A stretch of 64,000 nt of DNA, from the NCBI GenBank assembly GCA_963693315.1, contig OY856188.1:244137926-244201925 (forward strand), read 5' to 3'. Each line of letters begins with the position of its first letter. Position 1 is the stretch's first letter. The stretch comes from Diogma glabrata. Lineage: Eukaryota > Arthropoda > Insecta > Diptera > Cylindrotomidae. Positions 12,744 through 22,870 of this stretch are shown in pieces. Both the position numbers and the translations under genes were made by a program. The notes below the pieces were generated by a model. The model ran no database searches. It saw only the letters and a list, made by a program, of their open reading frames with translations, and had not been told where the DNA came from.

Positions 12744-15700
12744 TTATTCAATTGGTAACTTGCCTAATTTTTGAATCGCACGCTTAGCCAAGCCATTTTT
12801 TGTGAGCACAACTGCAACTCTAACCATGCCATCTAGACCCTTGACAGTTTGAACTATTCTACCCAACATCCATTTAACAGGAGGCAAATTATCGTCATGA
12901 ACTAATACAATGTCATCTTCTCTCAAATTATCCGCAGGGGATTTCCATTTTTTTCTTTGTTGTAGTGTATTAATATATTCCCTTGCAAATCTTTTCCAGA
13001 AATGCTGGACCATTTGTGTAGTTGTTTTCCAGTAGGATACACGATTTGCTGGTAATTGTGTTATATCTTGTTCCACAATGCTATTGATCGGTCCACCTGT
13101 TAGGAAATGGCCCGGTGTTAAGGGTTGGGGGTCATGTGGATCTGCTGACAATAAAGTAAGTGGTCGGGAATTCATTATTCCTTCTATTTGAACCACTATA
13201 GTATAAATCTGTTCCAAAGTTAATGTTGTAATCCCTATTACTTTTTTAAAATGCGTTTTGAAAGCCTTAACATTAGCTTCCCAAAGACCACCACAGTGGG
13301 GAGACCGAGGAGGAATCATTTTCCATTCGATCGACTGCTCAGACAAAAATTTTGAAATTTCATTGTTTTGATTTTGTATCATCTCATAGGTTTTGAGTAA
13401 GTCGTTTTTGGCACCAACGAAATTACTACCGTTGTCACACCATATGGTGGATACATTTCCTCTACGAGCCAAAAAACGCTTCAAACAAGCGATAAATGAT
13501 GCACTTGTAAAATCTTCAACTACTTCTAAGTGTATAGCCTTTATGGCAAAACATATAAATATACATACATAAACTTTATGTATTGTATCCTTTCGTTGGT
13601 TTTTGTACTTAATGTGGAAAGGACCACAAAAATCTATTCCAGTAACATTGAATGGCCTACATTTTTCGACTCTACTTTTCGGGAGATTGCCCATTATTTG
13701 CTGCAATTGATGTGGCTTGTGGCGAAAACATGTTACACATTTACGCAAAATTCGCTTTGTAATGTTCTTGCCGTCAATAGGCCAATAAAACTGTCGAACA
13801 TTAGCTAATGTACACTCTACTCCTGAATGTAAATTTTTAGTGTGGTAATAACGTATGATTAATTCTGTCAAATGGTGTCGAGGTAAGAGATATTGATGTT
13901 TTGTATCGTACGGAAGGGAAGTATTGCTAAGTCTACCACCTACTCTAAGCATACCGTCGGCATCAAGAAACGGAGTGAGACTACATAATTTGCTCTTTTT
14001 TGACAAACATTTTTTTACTTTTAAATGCTTTATATCTAATTGAAATTCACTAAATTGAACCATTTTGATTAAAAACCTTGTGGCCTCTAATAGTTCACAT
14101 GGTTGTAATTCCCCTATCCGTTTATTGATTTTTGATTTGCACTTAACATTGTTAATAAATCTCAACATATGAGCTACAACCCTTTTTAATTTTTCAAATG
14201 AACTAAAACGAGTAACATCAATAATATCGTTATATAAAGTATTGACTAAAGATATATCTGGTTTCAATTTTTTCAAATCAGGTAAATTTTCGAACTTGAT
14301 TTTTCCGAATTTAGAAGGCCAGCTTTTTTCGAATTGTTTCAAAAATAATGGACCGTTCCACCACATACTCATCGTTTCTAATTGTTGGGACATAACACCT
14401 CTTGACACTAAGTCTGCTGGATTACTTTTACTTTCGACATGCCGCCATTCTAATCTATAAGTTAAGTCTTGTATTTCTGAAACCCTATTGGCAACGTATG
14501 TTTTTAGTTGGTTGGGTGGAAGTTTTATCCATGCGAGCGTAATGCTGGAATCAGACCATAAAGTAATTCTGCTAAACTGAATATCTATTGCTTTGATAAC
14601 CTTGTTGGTTAGTCTAGCTAATAAGAGTGCGGCATTTAACTCTAATCTTGGTATCGAAATTATTTTTAACGGTGCAACTCTTGATTTACTACAAAGCAAG
14701 TTAGTTGTGATATCACCGTTCGTACTGTTACTACACCTTATATACAAACATGCTCCATAGGCTGAACTAGACGCGTCAGCAAACCCGTGGAGTTCTACTG
14801 TATCATACAAATCTGACATTACATTTCTATTTAGCCTTATCTTGTTTAAACAATTCAACTGGTTTTGAAATTCTAAATACTCTGATCTAATTTTGTAAGG
14901 AATTTGTTCATCCCACTCTAATTTAGATAGCCATAATTTTTGTATCAACATTTTTGCAATTATTATCGTAGGAGCTAATAACCCTAAAGGATCAAATATT
15001 TTCGAAATATTTGCTAAAACAGAACGTTTAGTTACAATGTTATTACTATCGTGATTTAATTGCTCAATATTAAACATAAACTGATCTGTATTTGGCGTCC
15101 ACGAAAGACCTAAAGCTTTTATAGTTTTATTAATTTTAGAGGAAACATCTTCTGTGTCCCCTTCGGGAATATTATTTAAGAGTTCCTTTCTATTTGAAGT
15201 CCACTTTCTCAACTTCATTCCAGCTCCATTTAAAATTTGATTCAATTGTTCTATGGTTTTCTTGCATATTTCTAAATCATTAGACCCACTTAGAACGTCA
15301 TCTACGTAAAAGTCTGAAAGTAGAACTTTTTTTGCCAAAGGATATTTATTACCGTCGTCTAAAGCTAATTGCTGTAAAACTTTTGTTGCAAGGTAGGGCG
15401 CTGCAGATGTGCCAAAAGTTACAGTTTGTAATACGTATTCACGTAATGGTTGACTTTCATGCTCTCTCCAGAAAATTTTTTGATAATTAGTGAATTGTGG
15501 ATCCACTAAAATCATCCTATACATTTTCTCCACATCAGCTGTGAAGACATGGGTATATTTTCTAAACCTTAAAATGATGTTGAATAGTTCCTCTTGGACT
15601 ACTGGGCCTATCATCAAACAGTCATTCAACGATAAATTGTTTGAGCTTTTAGCAGAGGCATCATATACCACTCTAAGACGTGTAGTGCTACTACCTGGTT

Positions 15701-18221
15701 TTATTACCGCGTGATGCGGAAGAAAATATTCGGCACTGTTTGACGTAGTGTTTTCACATAACTTCATATGACCTAAACGTTCGTATTCTCGCATGTATTC
15801 AACATAAGCGTTCCTAAAATCGACGTTTTTATTTAATCGGTTTTCAAATAAACTAAATCGTTTTAATGCTATATTACGAGACTCTCCTAGTTCACTAATT
15901 GTATCCTTGAATGGAAGGCTCACTATAAATCGACCTGATTCATCTCTACGGTATGTTTCCTGAAAGTAGGATTCACAATATTTTTCTTCTAAAGAAAATT
16001 TATTTTTATCGATTTCAACAATGGATTCTGTATTAAAAAATCTAGCTAATTGTTCGTCTAATTGATTGTCCAAAGAATTTTCACTAAGTGAAGACAAAAA
16101 GAAGTTTTGGTTATTTAAATTGGGTGCATGATAACTATGATTTTGAGAGGCAACTAATACATTTTGAGAATCAGCATCAAATCCACCACTCACAATCCAA
16201 CCTAATTTGGTATTCTGTAATATTGGTAAATTGGATGCCAATTCTAAACGATCGTGCAATAAAATTTTAAAAAATAATTCCGCACCGATTAATAAATCTA
16301 TTTTATTTGGTTGATTAAAAGTATAATCAGCTAAGTCAACATTTGAAGGAATCGACCATCTAGATATATCTATAAAAGTGTTTGGCAAATAATTTGTAAT
16401 TTCTGGAACAACTAAAAATTCCAAAACTTGTTCATATTTACTGACTCTAGATTTAATTAAAGTTGATATTTTCTTATTAATACTAGTTAAATTATGATTT
16501 AATCCCAAAACTGACATTTTAAAATTAATACTATCTAAATTAAGTTTATCTGATAATTCTTTTGAAATAAAATTATTTTGCGAAGCTGAATCTAAAAGAG
16601 CTCTACATAAATGAAATTTACCTTTACCATCAGCTACTAATACCAATGCTGTAGACAACAGTACCTGTTTCTGTTGTTTGACTTCTACCTTTTGTGGCTG
16701 ACAGGTGAATGTACTGAAACTTGCTTGACCTTGTATTGGTTGAATGACTTCATTACTATTTTCATTTGTATGCTGTAAATTTGCTTTCTCAAGATTTGAA
16801 TTGGTTGCACTACTATCTGAAACTTTGTTTGATGAACTAAATTGATTTGTGGTAGTACACATACATTGTCCTTGTTGACTATTACTAAATTTATTTGAAT
16901 CTTTTCTATAAAATGTGATTGGTTTGACAGTTTTTGGCTGAATATTTAATTTGATGTTCCTTGAATACGAGTGTTGTCCCATATGTAATAACGTATGGTG
17001 TTTATGCTGACATATCCTACATGTGTGAGATGATGAACATTCTATGACTCGATGATCTGGACGAAGACAATTTAAACATAATCTATGTTTTCTCACTTCA
17101 GAATATCTTTCTGTCGGTTCAATTTTCAAAAAATGTTGACACTGCACTATAAAATGATTTCCATTACAGATGGAACATGTATCTGAAGTTGATGATTCAC
17201 TAACAAAAGTTTTTTGACTAAATTTTGACATATGATGGATTGGCTTGTTTTGTGTCACAATTTGACTTTTATTATTTTCCACTGATTCCAAAATTCTACA
17301 CCGTTGTAATAAAAATTGATGTAGTTTATCCCAGGTTGGTAATTCTAAAGAGTTTATTTCAGCTTCCCAAGCTCTGCGAGAATCTCTGTCAAATTTTTGT
17401 GTAATTACAAACACTAAAATCATATCCCATGCTTTGATATTTTGACCTTGTTTTTCCAAAGCACTTATATGAACTATGCAATCATCCGATAATTTCCTTA
17501 ACTCTACTGCTGATTCTTTTGTGATGCTTTTCACACTAAACAAGTCGCTTATATGCTTTTCAATGATGGCACGTTTGTCATCATATCTTTCTATTAATGC
17601 TTTCCACGCTAAAGCAAATCCGTCTGACGATGTGTCAACTTTTTCGATGCAACTACGAGCTGTTGATTTCAAAGATCCATTGAGGTAATGAAATCTTTGT
17701 ATGTCTGTAATATTTTCGTTGTTTATAATCATGGAAATAAATGAATCTTTAAATTTCGTCCAATTTTCCAATGATCCATCAAACTGCGGTAACTTTATTT
17801 CCGGTAACCTCAACGACTCGATTTTATTTGATACTGGATGTTGTACCAAATCATTTCTTTTTCCCGGTCTTAATTCCTTTAAATAATATAGTATTTTACT
17901 TTTGAGACTTACATATTTTTCCTCGAACTGACAATCCTCAACTGCCGAACTATCTAATTCTGTTGTATTTTCTAAATCTGCAAGTATTTCTATTAATTCT
18001 TTTTGAAGCTCCTTATATTCTTCATAATGCTTTTCTAAATTTTCTATTTTAATTTCTAATTGTATTTCCGCAAAAAGATTTGTATTATCAAATGAATTCA
18101 AATATTCTTCTAAACTTTCTAGTTTTGCTTTTATAAAGCGTTTTTGATTGTTACATTTACGAATTTTTTTGGCAGACATTTTGATGTTAGTTTCACAGGA
18201 GAAACACAAACACACGTGCAC
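12744..18221 (-). CDS. BEL/Pao Gag-Pol polyprotein, intact
   Basis: One frame of 1825 residues carries all the domains. Residues 20-115 are coiled-coil-like and charged. Residues 125-310 are the Gag region of the DUF1759 type. Three Cys/His knuckles lie at 349-413. The aspartic protease is at about 520-680, with Asp544 in ALLDSASQ. RT is at about 840-1010, with FTADVEKM and the catalytic FYVDD (971-975). The RNase H-like region is at about 1145-1275 (FADAS, LWSDSS, NPAD). The integrase has a His/Cys finger (H1460, H1465, C1495, C1498) and a core with D1530, D1596 and E1648. A DUF5641-type tail is at about 1755-1822. A second Met at residue 15 (18179) is an alternative start. No frameshift or stop is present. 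Confidence 0.96.
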   Translation of the reverse strand: MHVCLCFSCETNIKMSAKKIRKCNNQKRFIKAKLESLEEYLNSFDNTNLFAEIQLEIKIENLEKHYEEYKELQKELIEILADLENTTELDSSAVEDCQFEEKYVSLKSKILYYLKELRPGKRNDLVQHPVSNKIESLRLPEIKLPQFDGSLENWTKFKDSFISMIINNENITDIQRFHYLNGSLKSTARSCIEKVDTSSDGFALAWKALIERYDDKRAIIEKHISDLFSVKSITKESAVELRKLSDDCIVHISALEKQGQNIKAWDMILVFVITQKFDRDSRRAWEAEINSLELPTWDKLHQFLLQRCRILESVENNKSQIVTQNKPIHHMSKFSQKTFVSESSTSDTCSICNGNHFIVQCQHFLKIEPTERYSEVRKHRLCLNCLRPDHRVIECSSSHTCRICQHKHHTLLHMGQHSYSRNIKLNIQPKTVKPITFYRKDSNKFSNSQQGQCMCTTTNQFSSSNKVSDSSATNSNLEKANLQHTNENSNEVIQPIQGQASFSTFTCQPQKVEVKQQKQVLLSTALVLVADGKGKFHLCRALLDSASQNNFISKELSDKLNLDSINFKMSVLGLNHNLTSINKKISTLIKSRVSKYEQVLEFLVVPEITNYLPNTFIDISRWSIPSNVDLADYTFNQPNKIDLLIGAELFFKILLHDRLELASNLPILQNTKLGWIVSGGFDADSQNVLVASQNHSYHAPNLNNQNFFLSSLSENSLDNQLDEQLARFFNTESIVEIDKNKFSLEEKYCESYFQETYRRDESGRFIVSLPFKDTISELGESRNIALKRFSLFENRLNKNVDFRNAYVEYMREYERLGHMKLCENTTSNSAEYFLPHHAVIKPGSSTTRLRVVYDASAKSSNNLSLNDCLMIGPVVQEELFNIILRFRKYTHVFTADVEKMYRMILVDPQFTNYQKIFWREHESQPLREYVLQTVTFGTSAAPYLATKVLQQLALDDGNKYPLAKKVLLSDFYVDDVLSGSNDLEICKKTIEQLNQILNGAGMKLRKWTSNRKELLNNIPEGDTEDVSSKINKTIKALGLSWTPNTDQFMFNIEQLNHDSNNIVTKRSVLANISKIFDPLGLLAPTIIIAKMLIQKLWLSKLEWDEQIPYKIRSEYLEFQNQLNCLNKIRLNRNVMSDLYDTVELHGFADASSSAYGACLYIRCSNSTNGDITTNLLCSKSRVAPLKIISIPRLELNAALLLARLTNKVIKAIDIQFSRITLWSDSSITLAWIKLPPNQLKTYVANRVSEIQDLTYRLEWRHVESKSNPADLVSRGVMSQQLETMSMWWNGPLFLKQFEKSWPSKFGKIKFENLPDLKKLKPDISLVNTLYNDIIDVTRFSSFEKLKRVVAHMLRFINNVKCKSKINKRIGELQPCELLEATRFLIKMVQFSEFQLDIKHLKVKKCLSKKSKLCSLTPFLDADGMLRVGGRLSNTSLPYDTKHQYLLPRHHLTELIIRYYHTKNLHSGVECTLANVRQFYWPIDGKNITKRILRKCVTCFRHKPHQLQQIMGNLPKSRVEKCRPFNVTGIDFCGPFHIKYKNQRKDTIHKVYVCIFICFAIKAIHLEVVEDFTSASFIACLKRFLARRGNVSTIWCDNGSNFVGAKNDLLKTYEMIQNQNNEISKFLSEQSIEWKMIPPRSPHCGGLWEANVKAFKTHFKKVIGITTLTLEQIYTIVVQIEGIMNSRPLTLLSADPHDPQPLTPGHFLTGGPINSIVEQDITQLPANRVSYWKTTTQMVQHFWKRFAREYINTLQQRKKWKSPADNLREDDIVLVHDDNLPPVKWMLGRIVQTVKGLDGMVRVAVVLTKNGLAKRAIQKLGKLPIE

Positions 18222-18267
18222 GTTTTGTATCTATTAATATTACTAATTCCAAAAGACTATTTTATAC

Positions 18268-18285
18268 ATCCGGCTCGAAGGACCA
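18268..18285 (-). promoter_or_regulatory. Primer-binding site, tRNA-Tyr type
   Basis: Three bases inside the 5' LTR the minus strand reads TGGTCCTTCGAGCCGGAT. It is complementary to the 3' end of insect tRNA-Tyr as I remember it (acceptor arm ending UCGAAGGA plus CCA). It primes minus-strand DNA synthesis. Confidence 0.85.
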
Positions 18286-18288
18286 AAA

Positions 18289-18589
18289 TGTTTTTATCTA
18301 TAATTAATTCGACAAATTTACTAAAAAGAAACACACCGAATTACTAAACAAATAACTTTTTATTTTTCACTAAAATTGTACATGAAGTTTTCTTCCATTC
18401 GAAAAATGACATTTTAACTAAACGAACACTAAAGAAGAACTGAACTCTATTTCTTTTTGTTTCGTTCGTTATAAAACGTTAGTGTTACATGATGAGTAAA
18501 ATTATTATTTATATTCAAAATAGTGTTACCATACATAACTAAATTCAAAATATTACCGTTACATAAAAATATGATCAATTGACGTAACA
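18289..18589 (-). repeat. BEL/Pao 5' LTR
   Basis: This is the right copy of the 301-bp LTR, 5' in element orientation. It should hold the element promoter. It is followed outside by ATAAC, the second target-site copy. Confidence 0.97.
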
Positions 18590-18659
18590 ATAACCTTAAT
18601 ATCTTAACATAATTATTTACACTTTATAAATCCTCTATTATACTTAATTTATTTATAAG

Positions 18660-18780
18660 TTCGGCCTGAAAGACGTAAGTATTAGATTTGATAGAAAATT
18701 TGGAAATCGTAGACATACTTTTTTAGCATTTCTCGACCTTTTGAGTCATAACAAGTCTAAGCAAGCACACAAAAAAATAT
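18660..18780 (+). repeat. Repeat family Y, short fragment
   Basis: The words CTGAAAGACGTAAGTATTAG and GCATTTCTCGACCTT match the start of the Y copy at 21345. They also match the Y copy at 43741-44165 in reverse. It is a non-coding fragment that ends before the tandem part of Y. Confidence 0.6.
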
Positions 18781-19030
18781 ACATCTTTTCCGGTCGTCCG
18801 AAACAATGTTTTTCGGTCGTTACGACAGAAAAGTACGAGGAATTGTAAAGGTATCAAAACCATGGGATTATGTTGATGCATTTTCGGATTGATTAAGTGG
18901 GTCACAAACATTATTTTTGTCCTGCTTATAAATCGTTAGAAAATGTGAATTCTTTAAAAACATCAGTCAGATATGAAATATATTCGGGAGCAATTACAGA
19001 TTGAGTTTGTGAGATTTTTCGAACCAACCA

Positions 19031-19446
19031 GAAGACCTTCCAGCAAAAGGGAGCTAAGTCCAATTTTCAAAACTGTTGGATAATAAGAAAAAAGGAAAAA
19101 TTTAATTAAGAAAAAATTAACTTATTAACAAAACGTACGTCTTTTTGGGACGAGCTTAAAACATGTGCTGACTTGTCACAAATAATGCAATCATTTAATT
19201 TATTGCAAAAAGGAGGTAGGTGCAGATTTGCAGTTTTTTGCCACCAAACAGAATAGTTTATCAAATCTATATTTTGTTGTAGCGGGCTTGCTTTCGTCGG
19301 ATCTGCCTCGTTCATTCATCAAACGATAGCCCTAATTTTTTTTCAAGTAGATAAAACGGGTTTAGCTTAGTAGTTTTTAGTTTTAGTAGTTTTTGTAGAT
19401 AAAACGGTTATATTTCGATCTGCCTCCCTTTTGCTGCAAGGTCTTC
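19031..19446. repeat. Inverted repeat of 23 bp around a spacer
   Basis: Bases 19031-19053 and 19424-19446 are reverse complements with one mismatch (GAAGACCTTNCAGCAAAAGG core). The spacer includes repeated words GATCTGCCTC and GTAGATAAAACGG. It lies just upstream of the retroelement primer site at 19515 and may belong to that element's LTR or leader. Confidence 0.55.
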
Positions 19447-19514
19447 AATTTCACTCGGATAAATATATACAAACGATTATTATATGAAAATTGTTATTTT
19501 AATAAGAAAGAAAT

Positions 19515-19532
19515 TGGTGACCCCGACGTGAT
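19515..19532 (+). promoter_or_regulatory. Primer-binding site, tRNA-Trp type, of a Ty3/gypsy remnant
   Basis: TGGTGACCCCGACGTGAT is complementary to the 3' end of insect tRNA-Trp as I remember it (ending in AATCACGTCGGGGTCA plus CCA). tRNA-Trp priming is known for the CsRn1-like lineage of Ty3/gypsy elements. The LTR that should end just before it could not be bounded. Confidence 0.7.
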
Positions 19533-19830
19533 CAGACCTTTCAGCATTACATGTACGAAGTCACACAGAAAATAGATTTTGTGTTTGTATACATTAACGA
19601 TATCTTGGCGGCAAGTCGTTGGCATGTGGCATAAATCTAAAACCATTGAAGTGTGTATTCGGTGCAACCTCACAAAAGTTCCTTAGCCATGAAATCTCGA
19701 AAGATGATGTTCGATCATCTCAAATGAGAATTGTGACTATAACTGAAATCATCCAACTCATATATATACGTCAATTGCAGCGCTTTATAGGTTTGGTCAA
19801 CTTCTATTCATAGACCCAAACCGACCTACA
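19533..19830 (+). pseudogene. Ty3/gypsy RT fragment fused to its primer site
   Basis: The frame opens directly after the primer site with QTFQHYMYEV, then FVFVYINDILAAS. After a frameshift near 19615 it goes on with LKPLKCVFGA, LSHEISKDD and LQRFIGLVNFY. This is the end of a Ty3/gypsy RT. The box reads YIND where the family has YIDD, so one catalytic Asp is lost. Gag, protease and the first half of RT are absent: the primer site and RT are joined by an internal deletion. Confidence 0.8.
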
Positions 19831-20069
19831 TAGCGGACAAACTTGGAAAAGAAGTTCTACTTGAATCAACAACCAACATACAATATCTGGTTTAGAACAT
19901 TAAGGACATTGAGATGACACAACAACGATCAGGTAGTTTTGCTGAGGGTGAGTGGTGTAGTCACACAATTAAAATTATATAATAATACTACTATCAATCA
20001 ATCGCTACAGTTAATCAATCAAATAAATTCAACTACAAATTTCCTTTTCTGCCCCATTTCTCAACTTTA

Positions 20070-21271
20070 CTAGGTCATTCAATAAGTCCGTAGGATGACA
20101 CATAGATGGCGTTACTAGAATTTTTTCCATATGATTTTTATTTAGTACTAACCTTCAAACGATACGTGTATAAATTTGACAGCAATCTGACTATTTATTC
20201 GTGAGTTATAGCATTTTGTGTGAAGCAACTTTTGTTTTTGAAAAAAAAACGGAAAAAAGTGAATTTCGAATTTAAATTTAAATTTAAAAGTGAATTTCTG
20301 AATTTAAATGTGGTCGTACCAGCACAAAAGATGCAGAGCGCAGTGGACGCCCAAATGAGGCTGTTATTCCAGAAAACATAAAAAAAATCCACAAATTGGT
20401 TATGAACGATCGCAAATTGAAGGTGCACGAAATAGCTGACATTGTAAAGGTAGCAGATGGTAGTGTTTTTACCATTTTACATGAACATTTGGGTATGCGA
20501 AAGCTCTGTGCAAATTTTGTGCCGCGTGAGCTCACAGTCAAAAACAACAACGAATCGATGCTTCGGAGGAGTCTTTGGCACTGTTAAACCGCAATAAAAG
20601 GGAATTCTATCGTAGATATGTGACAATGGATGAGACATGGCTTCAGAATTACACACCAGAATCCAAAAGACAGTCAGCTGAGTGGACAGCAGTCGACGAA
20701 CCGAATCCAAAACGAGCAAAGACGCAACAGTCGGCCGGTAAGGTGATGGCGTTTGTATTTTGGGATACGAATGGAATAATATTCATCGACTATCTCCAAA
20801 AAGGAACCACCATCAACAGCGAGTATTACTGTGAACTTTTGGATCGATTGAAGGCTGAAATCGCAAAGAAACGGCCACATTTGCAAAAGAAAAAAGTGTT
20901 GTTTCACCAAGATAATGCACCGTGTCACAGATCGATGAAAACGATGGCAAAATTGAATGAATTGGGCTTTGAATTGCTTACCCACCCACCATATTCTCCA
21001 GATTTAGCCCCTAGCGACTTTTTCCTGTTTTCAGATCTCAAGAGAATGCTTGCTGGAAAGAAATTTAAGTCCAATGATGAAGTAATCGCTGAAACTGAGG
21101 CCTATTTTGACGAGAAAGAGAAATCGTACTATAAAAGTGGTATAGAAAAGTTGGAAAATCGCTATACTCGTTGTATCGCCCTCGAAGGCAGCTATGTTGA
21201 ATAAAAAAATCGAGTTTTGTCAAAATGTTGTTTTTTTCTTACTTATCCTACGGACTTATTGAACGACCTGT
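20070..21271 (+). mobile_element. irritans-subfamily mariner, broken
   Basis: The element is 1202 bp long and flanked by TA dinucleotides. Its ends are imperfect inverted repeats sharing TTCAATAAGTCCGTAGGAT. The transposase region is closely similar to Himar-type (irritans) mariners. The N-terminal coding part is largely deleted and one frameshift follows, so it cannot make transposase. The ends look intact enough to be moved by a related enzyme. Confidence 0.93.
20310..21204 (+). pseudogene. mariner transposase remnant (DD34D)
   Basis: Coding similarity starts at the RSGRP-like linker, so the first part of the DNA-binding domain is gone. A duplicated AATTTAAA stretch at about 20265-20305 marks the deletion. 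The frame runs to a stop at 20585, with a shift near 20560, and continues open from 20575 to 21204. The second part holds VTMDETWLQNY (first Asp), KVLFHQDNAPCH (second Asp) and YSPDLAPSDFFLF (third Asp), the D,D34D triad of mariners. The C-terminus CIALEGSYVE is of usual type. The catalytic part itself is uninterrupted. Confidence 0.93.
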
Positions 21272-21344
21272 TATTGCTGCAAAATAGTGAATTTTATTGA
21301 GTTGAAGCAGTTTGTCATACAATGATTGATTTAATAAATCATTA

Positions 21345-22870
21345 CTTCAGTCTGAAAGACCTAAGTATTGCATTCATGAGCCAAAAGTGAAATTCTTACC
21401 CCCACTTTTTTGGCATTTCTCGACGTTGTAGGACCTACTGATTCTAAAACAGCAAAAAAAAAAATTCCGGCCGTCACTAGAAAAAATCTAGAAAACCGCT
21501 GGACGGATTTCAAAAATTTTTATTTCTAGAAATAGGTTTACTAAATGAAAAGAGCCGAAAGGACAATGTGTTCGATTACGGTTCCGGAAGTGTGTCAAAA
21601 AAATCGTCAAGTGTGTCAAAACAAGGAAATTTGCATATTTTTTGCTTAAAAAACATTCATTTCAAGTGATTACGAGTAGGAACATTGAATTTGGAGAAAT
21701 CTTGACGGTCGGTATTAGTATGTGAGACCAAAATCTAGATTATTGCTTTGTAAGTTTGTCAAAAAAATGTTGTCAAGTGTGTCAAAAGAAAGATTTTTTT
21801 TTTATTTTTTCACCCAATTTCTTGGGAAAAATAAAATTAATTATTTGTATGACATAAAATTTTATTATTATTATTGAGAATTATGGTATTATAAGTTTGT
21901 CACAAAAATATTGTCAAGTGTGTCGAAATAAAGATTTTTATATATTTGTTTATCATTTATAGGAAAAAATAAAATTATTTATTTGTATGACATGTAATAT
22001 ATTTGTATGACATGAAATTTTATTATTATTATAGAGAATTACAGTATTAAAGTTTGTCAAAAAAATGTTGTCAAGTGTGTCAAAATAAAGATTTTTATTT
22101 ATTTTTGACCCAATTTTTTGGAAAAAATAGTATTAATAATTTGTATGGCATGAAATTTTATTATTATTATAGAGAATTATGGCATTATAAGTTTGTTACA
22201 AAAATAATGTCAAGTGTGTCAAAAAATGATTTCATTTATTGTTTAGCCAATTTTTTGGAAAAAAAATGTAGCTGTTTTTATGACGTAAATGTAATTGAAC
22301 ATGAATTTGGACATGGACATTTTTGAATTTGTTATAGTTTTTGAAATATTTTTGGAATTTTGAAAAAAGCTTGTACTTTTGATTTTGTAATTTTTTTTGC
22401 AATATTTTTAGAATCTTGGAAAAAGCTTAAATTTTTGAATTTTTAAGAATTTTTGGAATATCATTAAAATTTAGGAAAAGTTTAAATTTTTGATTTTATT
22501 TTAATTTTTGGAATATTTTTAGAATTTTGAAAAAAAAAATTGAATTTTTGAATTTTATATATATTTTTAGAATTTTGAAAAAAGTTTCAATTTTTGATTT
22601 TGCAAGAATATTTTGAGAATTTTGAAAAAATTTTAAATTTTTGATTATATTATAATTTTTATAACTTTGGAAAAAGTTTCAATTTTTGATTTTGTTATAA
22701 TTTGTGCAATATTTTTAGAGTTTTTGAAAAAGTTTTAATCTTTGATTTTGTAATAATTTTTTAAATACTTTTAGAATTTTGTTGAAAAAAGTTTGAATTT
22801 TTGATTTTATTTAATTTTTACAATATTTTTGGAATTTTGAAAGAAATATGAATTTGTGATTTTGTAATCA
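21345..22870 (+). repeat. Repeat family Y, longest copy with two tandem parts
   Basis: It opens with CTGAAAGACCTAAGTATTGC and a GCATTTCTCGACGTT word, as do the other Y copies. Bases 21745-22250 are about 3.5 tandem units of 138-159 bp, each holding AAGTTTGTCA, GTCAAGTGTGTC and ATTTTATTATTATTA. Bases 22330-22870 are about nine looser units of about 60 bp built on ATTTTTAGAATTTTGAAAAA. There is no coding region. Other copies are at 18660, 43741-44165 (inverted) and 61850-64000 (inverted). Confidence 0.85.

Larger units (their letters stand above)
12158..18589 (-). mobile_element. Complete BEL/Pao LTR retrotransposon
   Basis: The 6432-bp element has two 301-bp LTRs (TG...CA) that look identical on a base-by-base reading. 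It has a 5-bp ATAAC target duplication, a tRNA-Tyr-type primer site, a purine-rich tract before the 3' LTR and one uninterrupted 1825-residue frame. Identical LTRs mean recent insertion, because the two LTRs are copies of one template at integration. All domains needed for movement seem present, so it could be active or recently so. The neighbouring elements are much more decayed. Confidence 0.97.

Noticed and set aside
13530..17886. Several plus-strand frames of 60-92 residues inside the BEL/Pao element
   Set aside because: They are antisense shadows of the intact polyprotein frame.
20195..20985. Minus-strand frames of 77-103 residues across the mariner
   Set aside because: They mirror the transposase on the other strand and show no independent signal.
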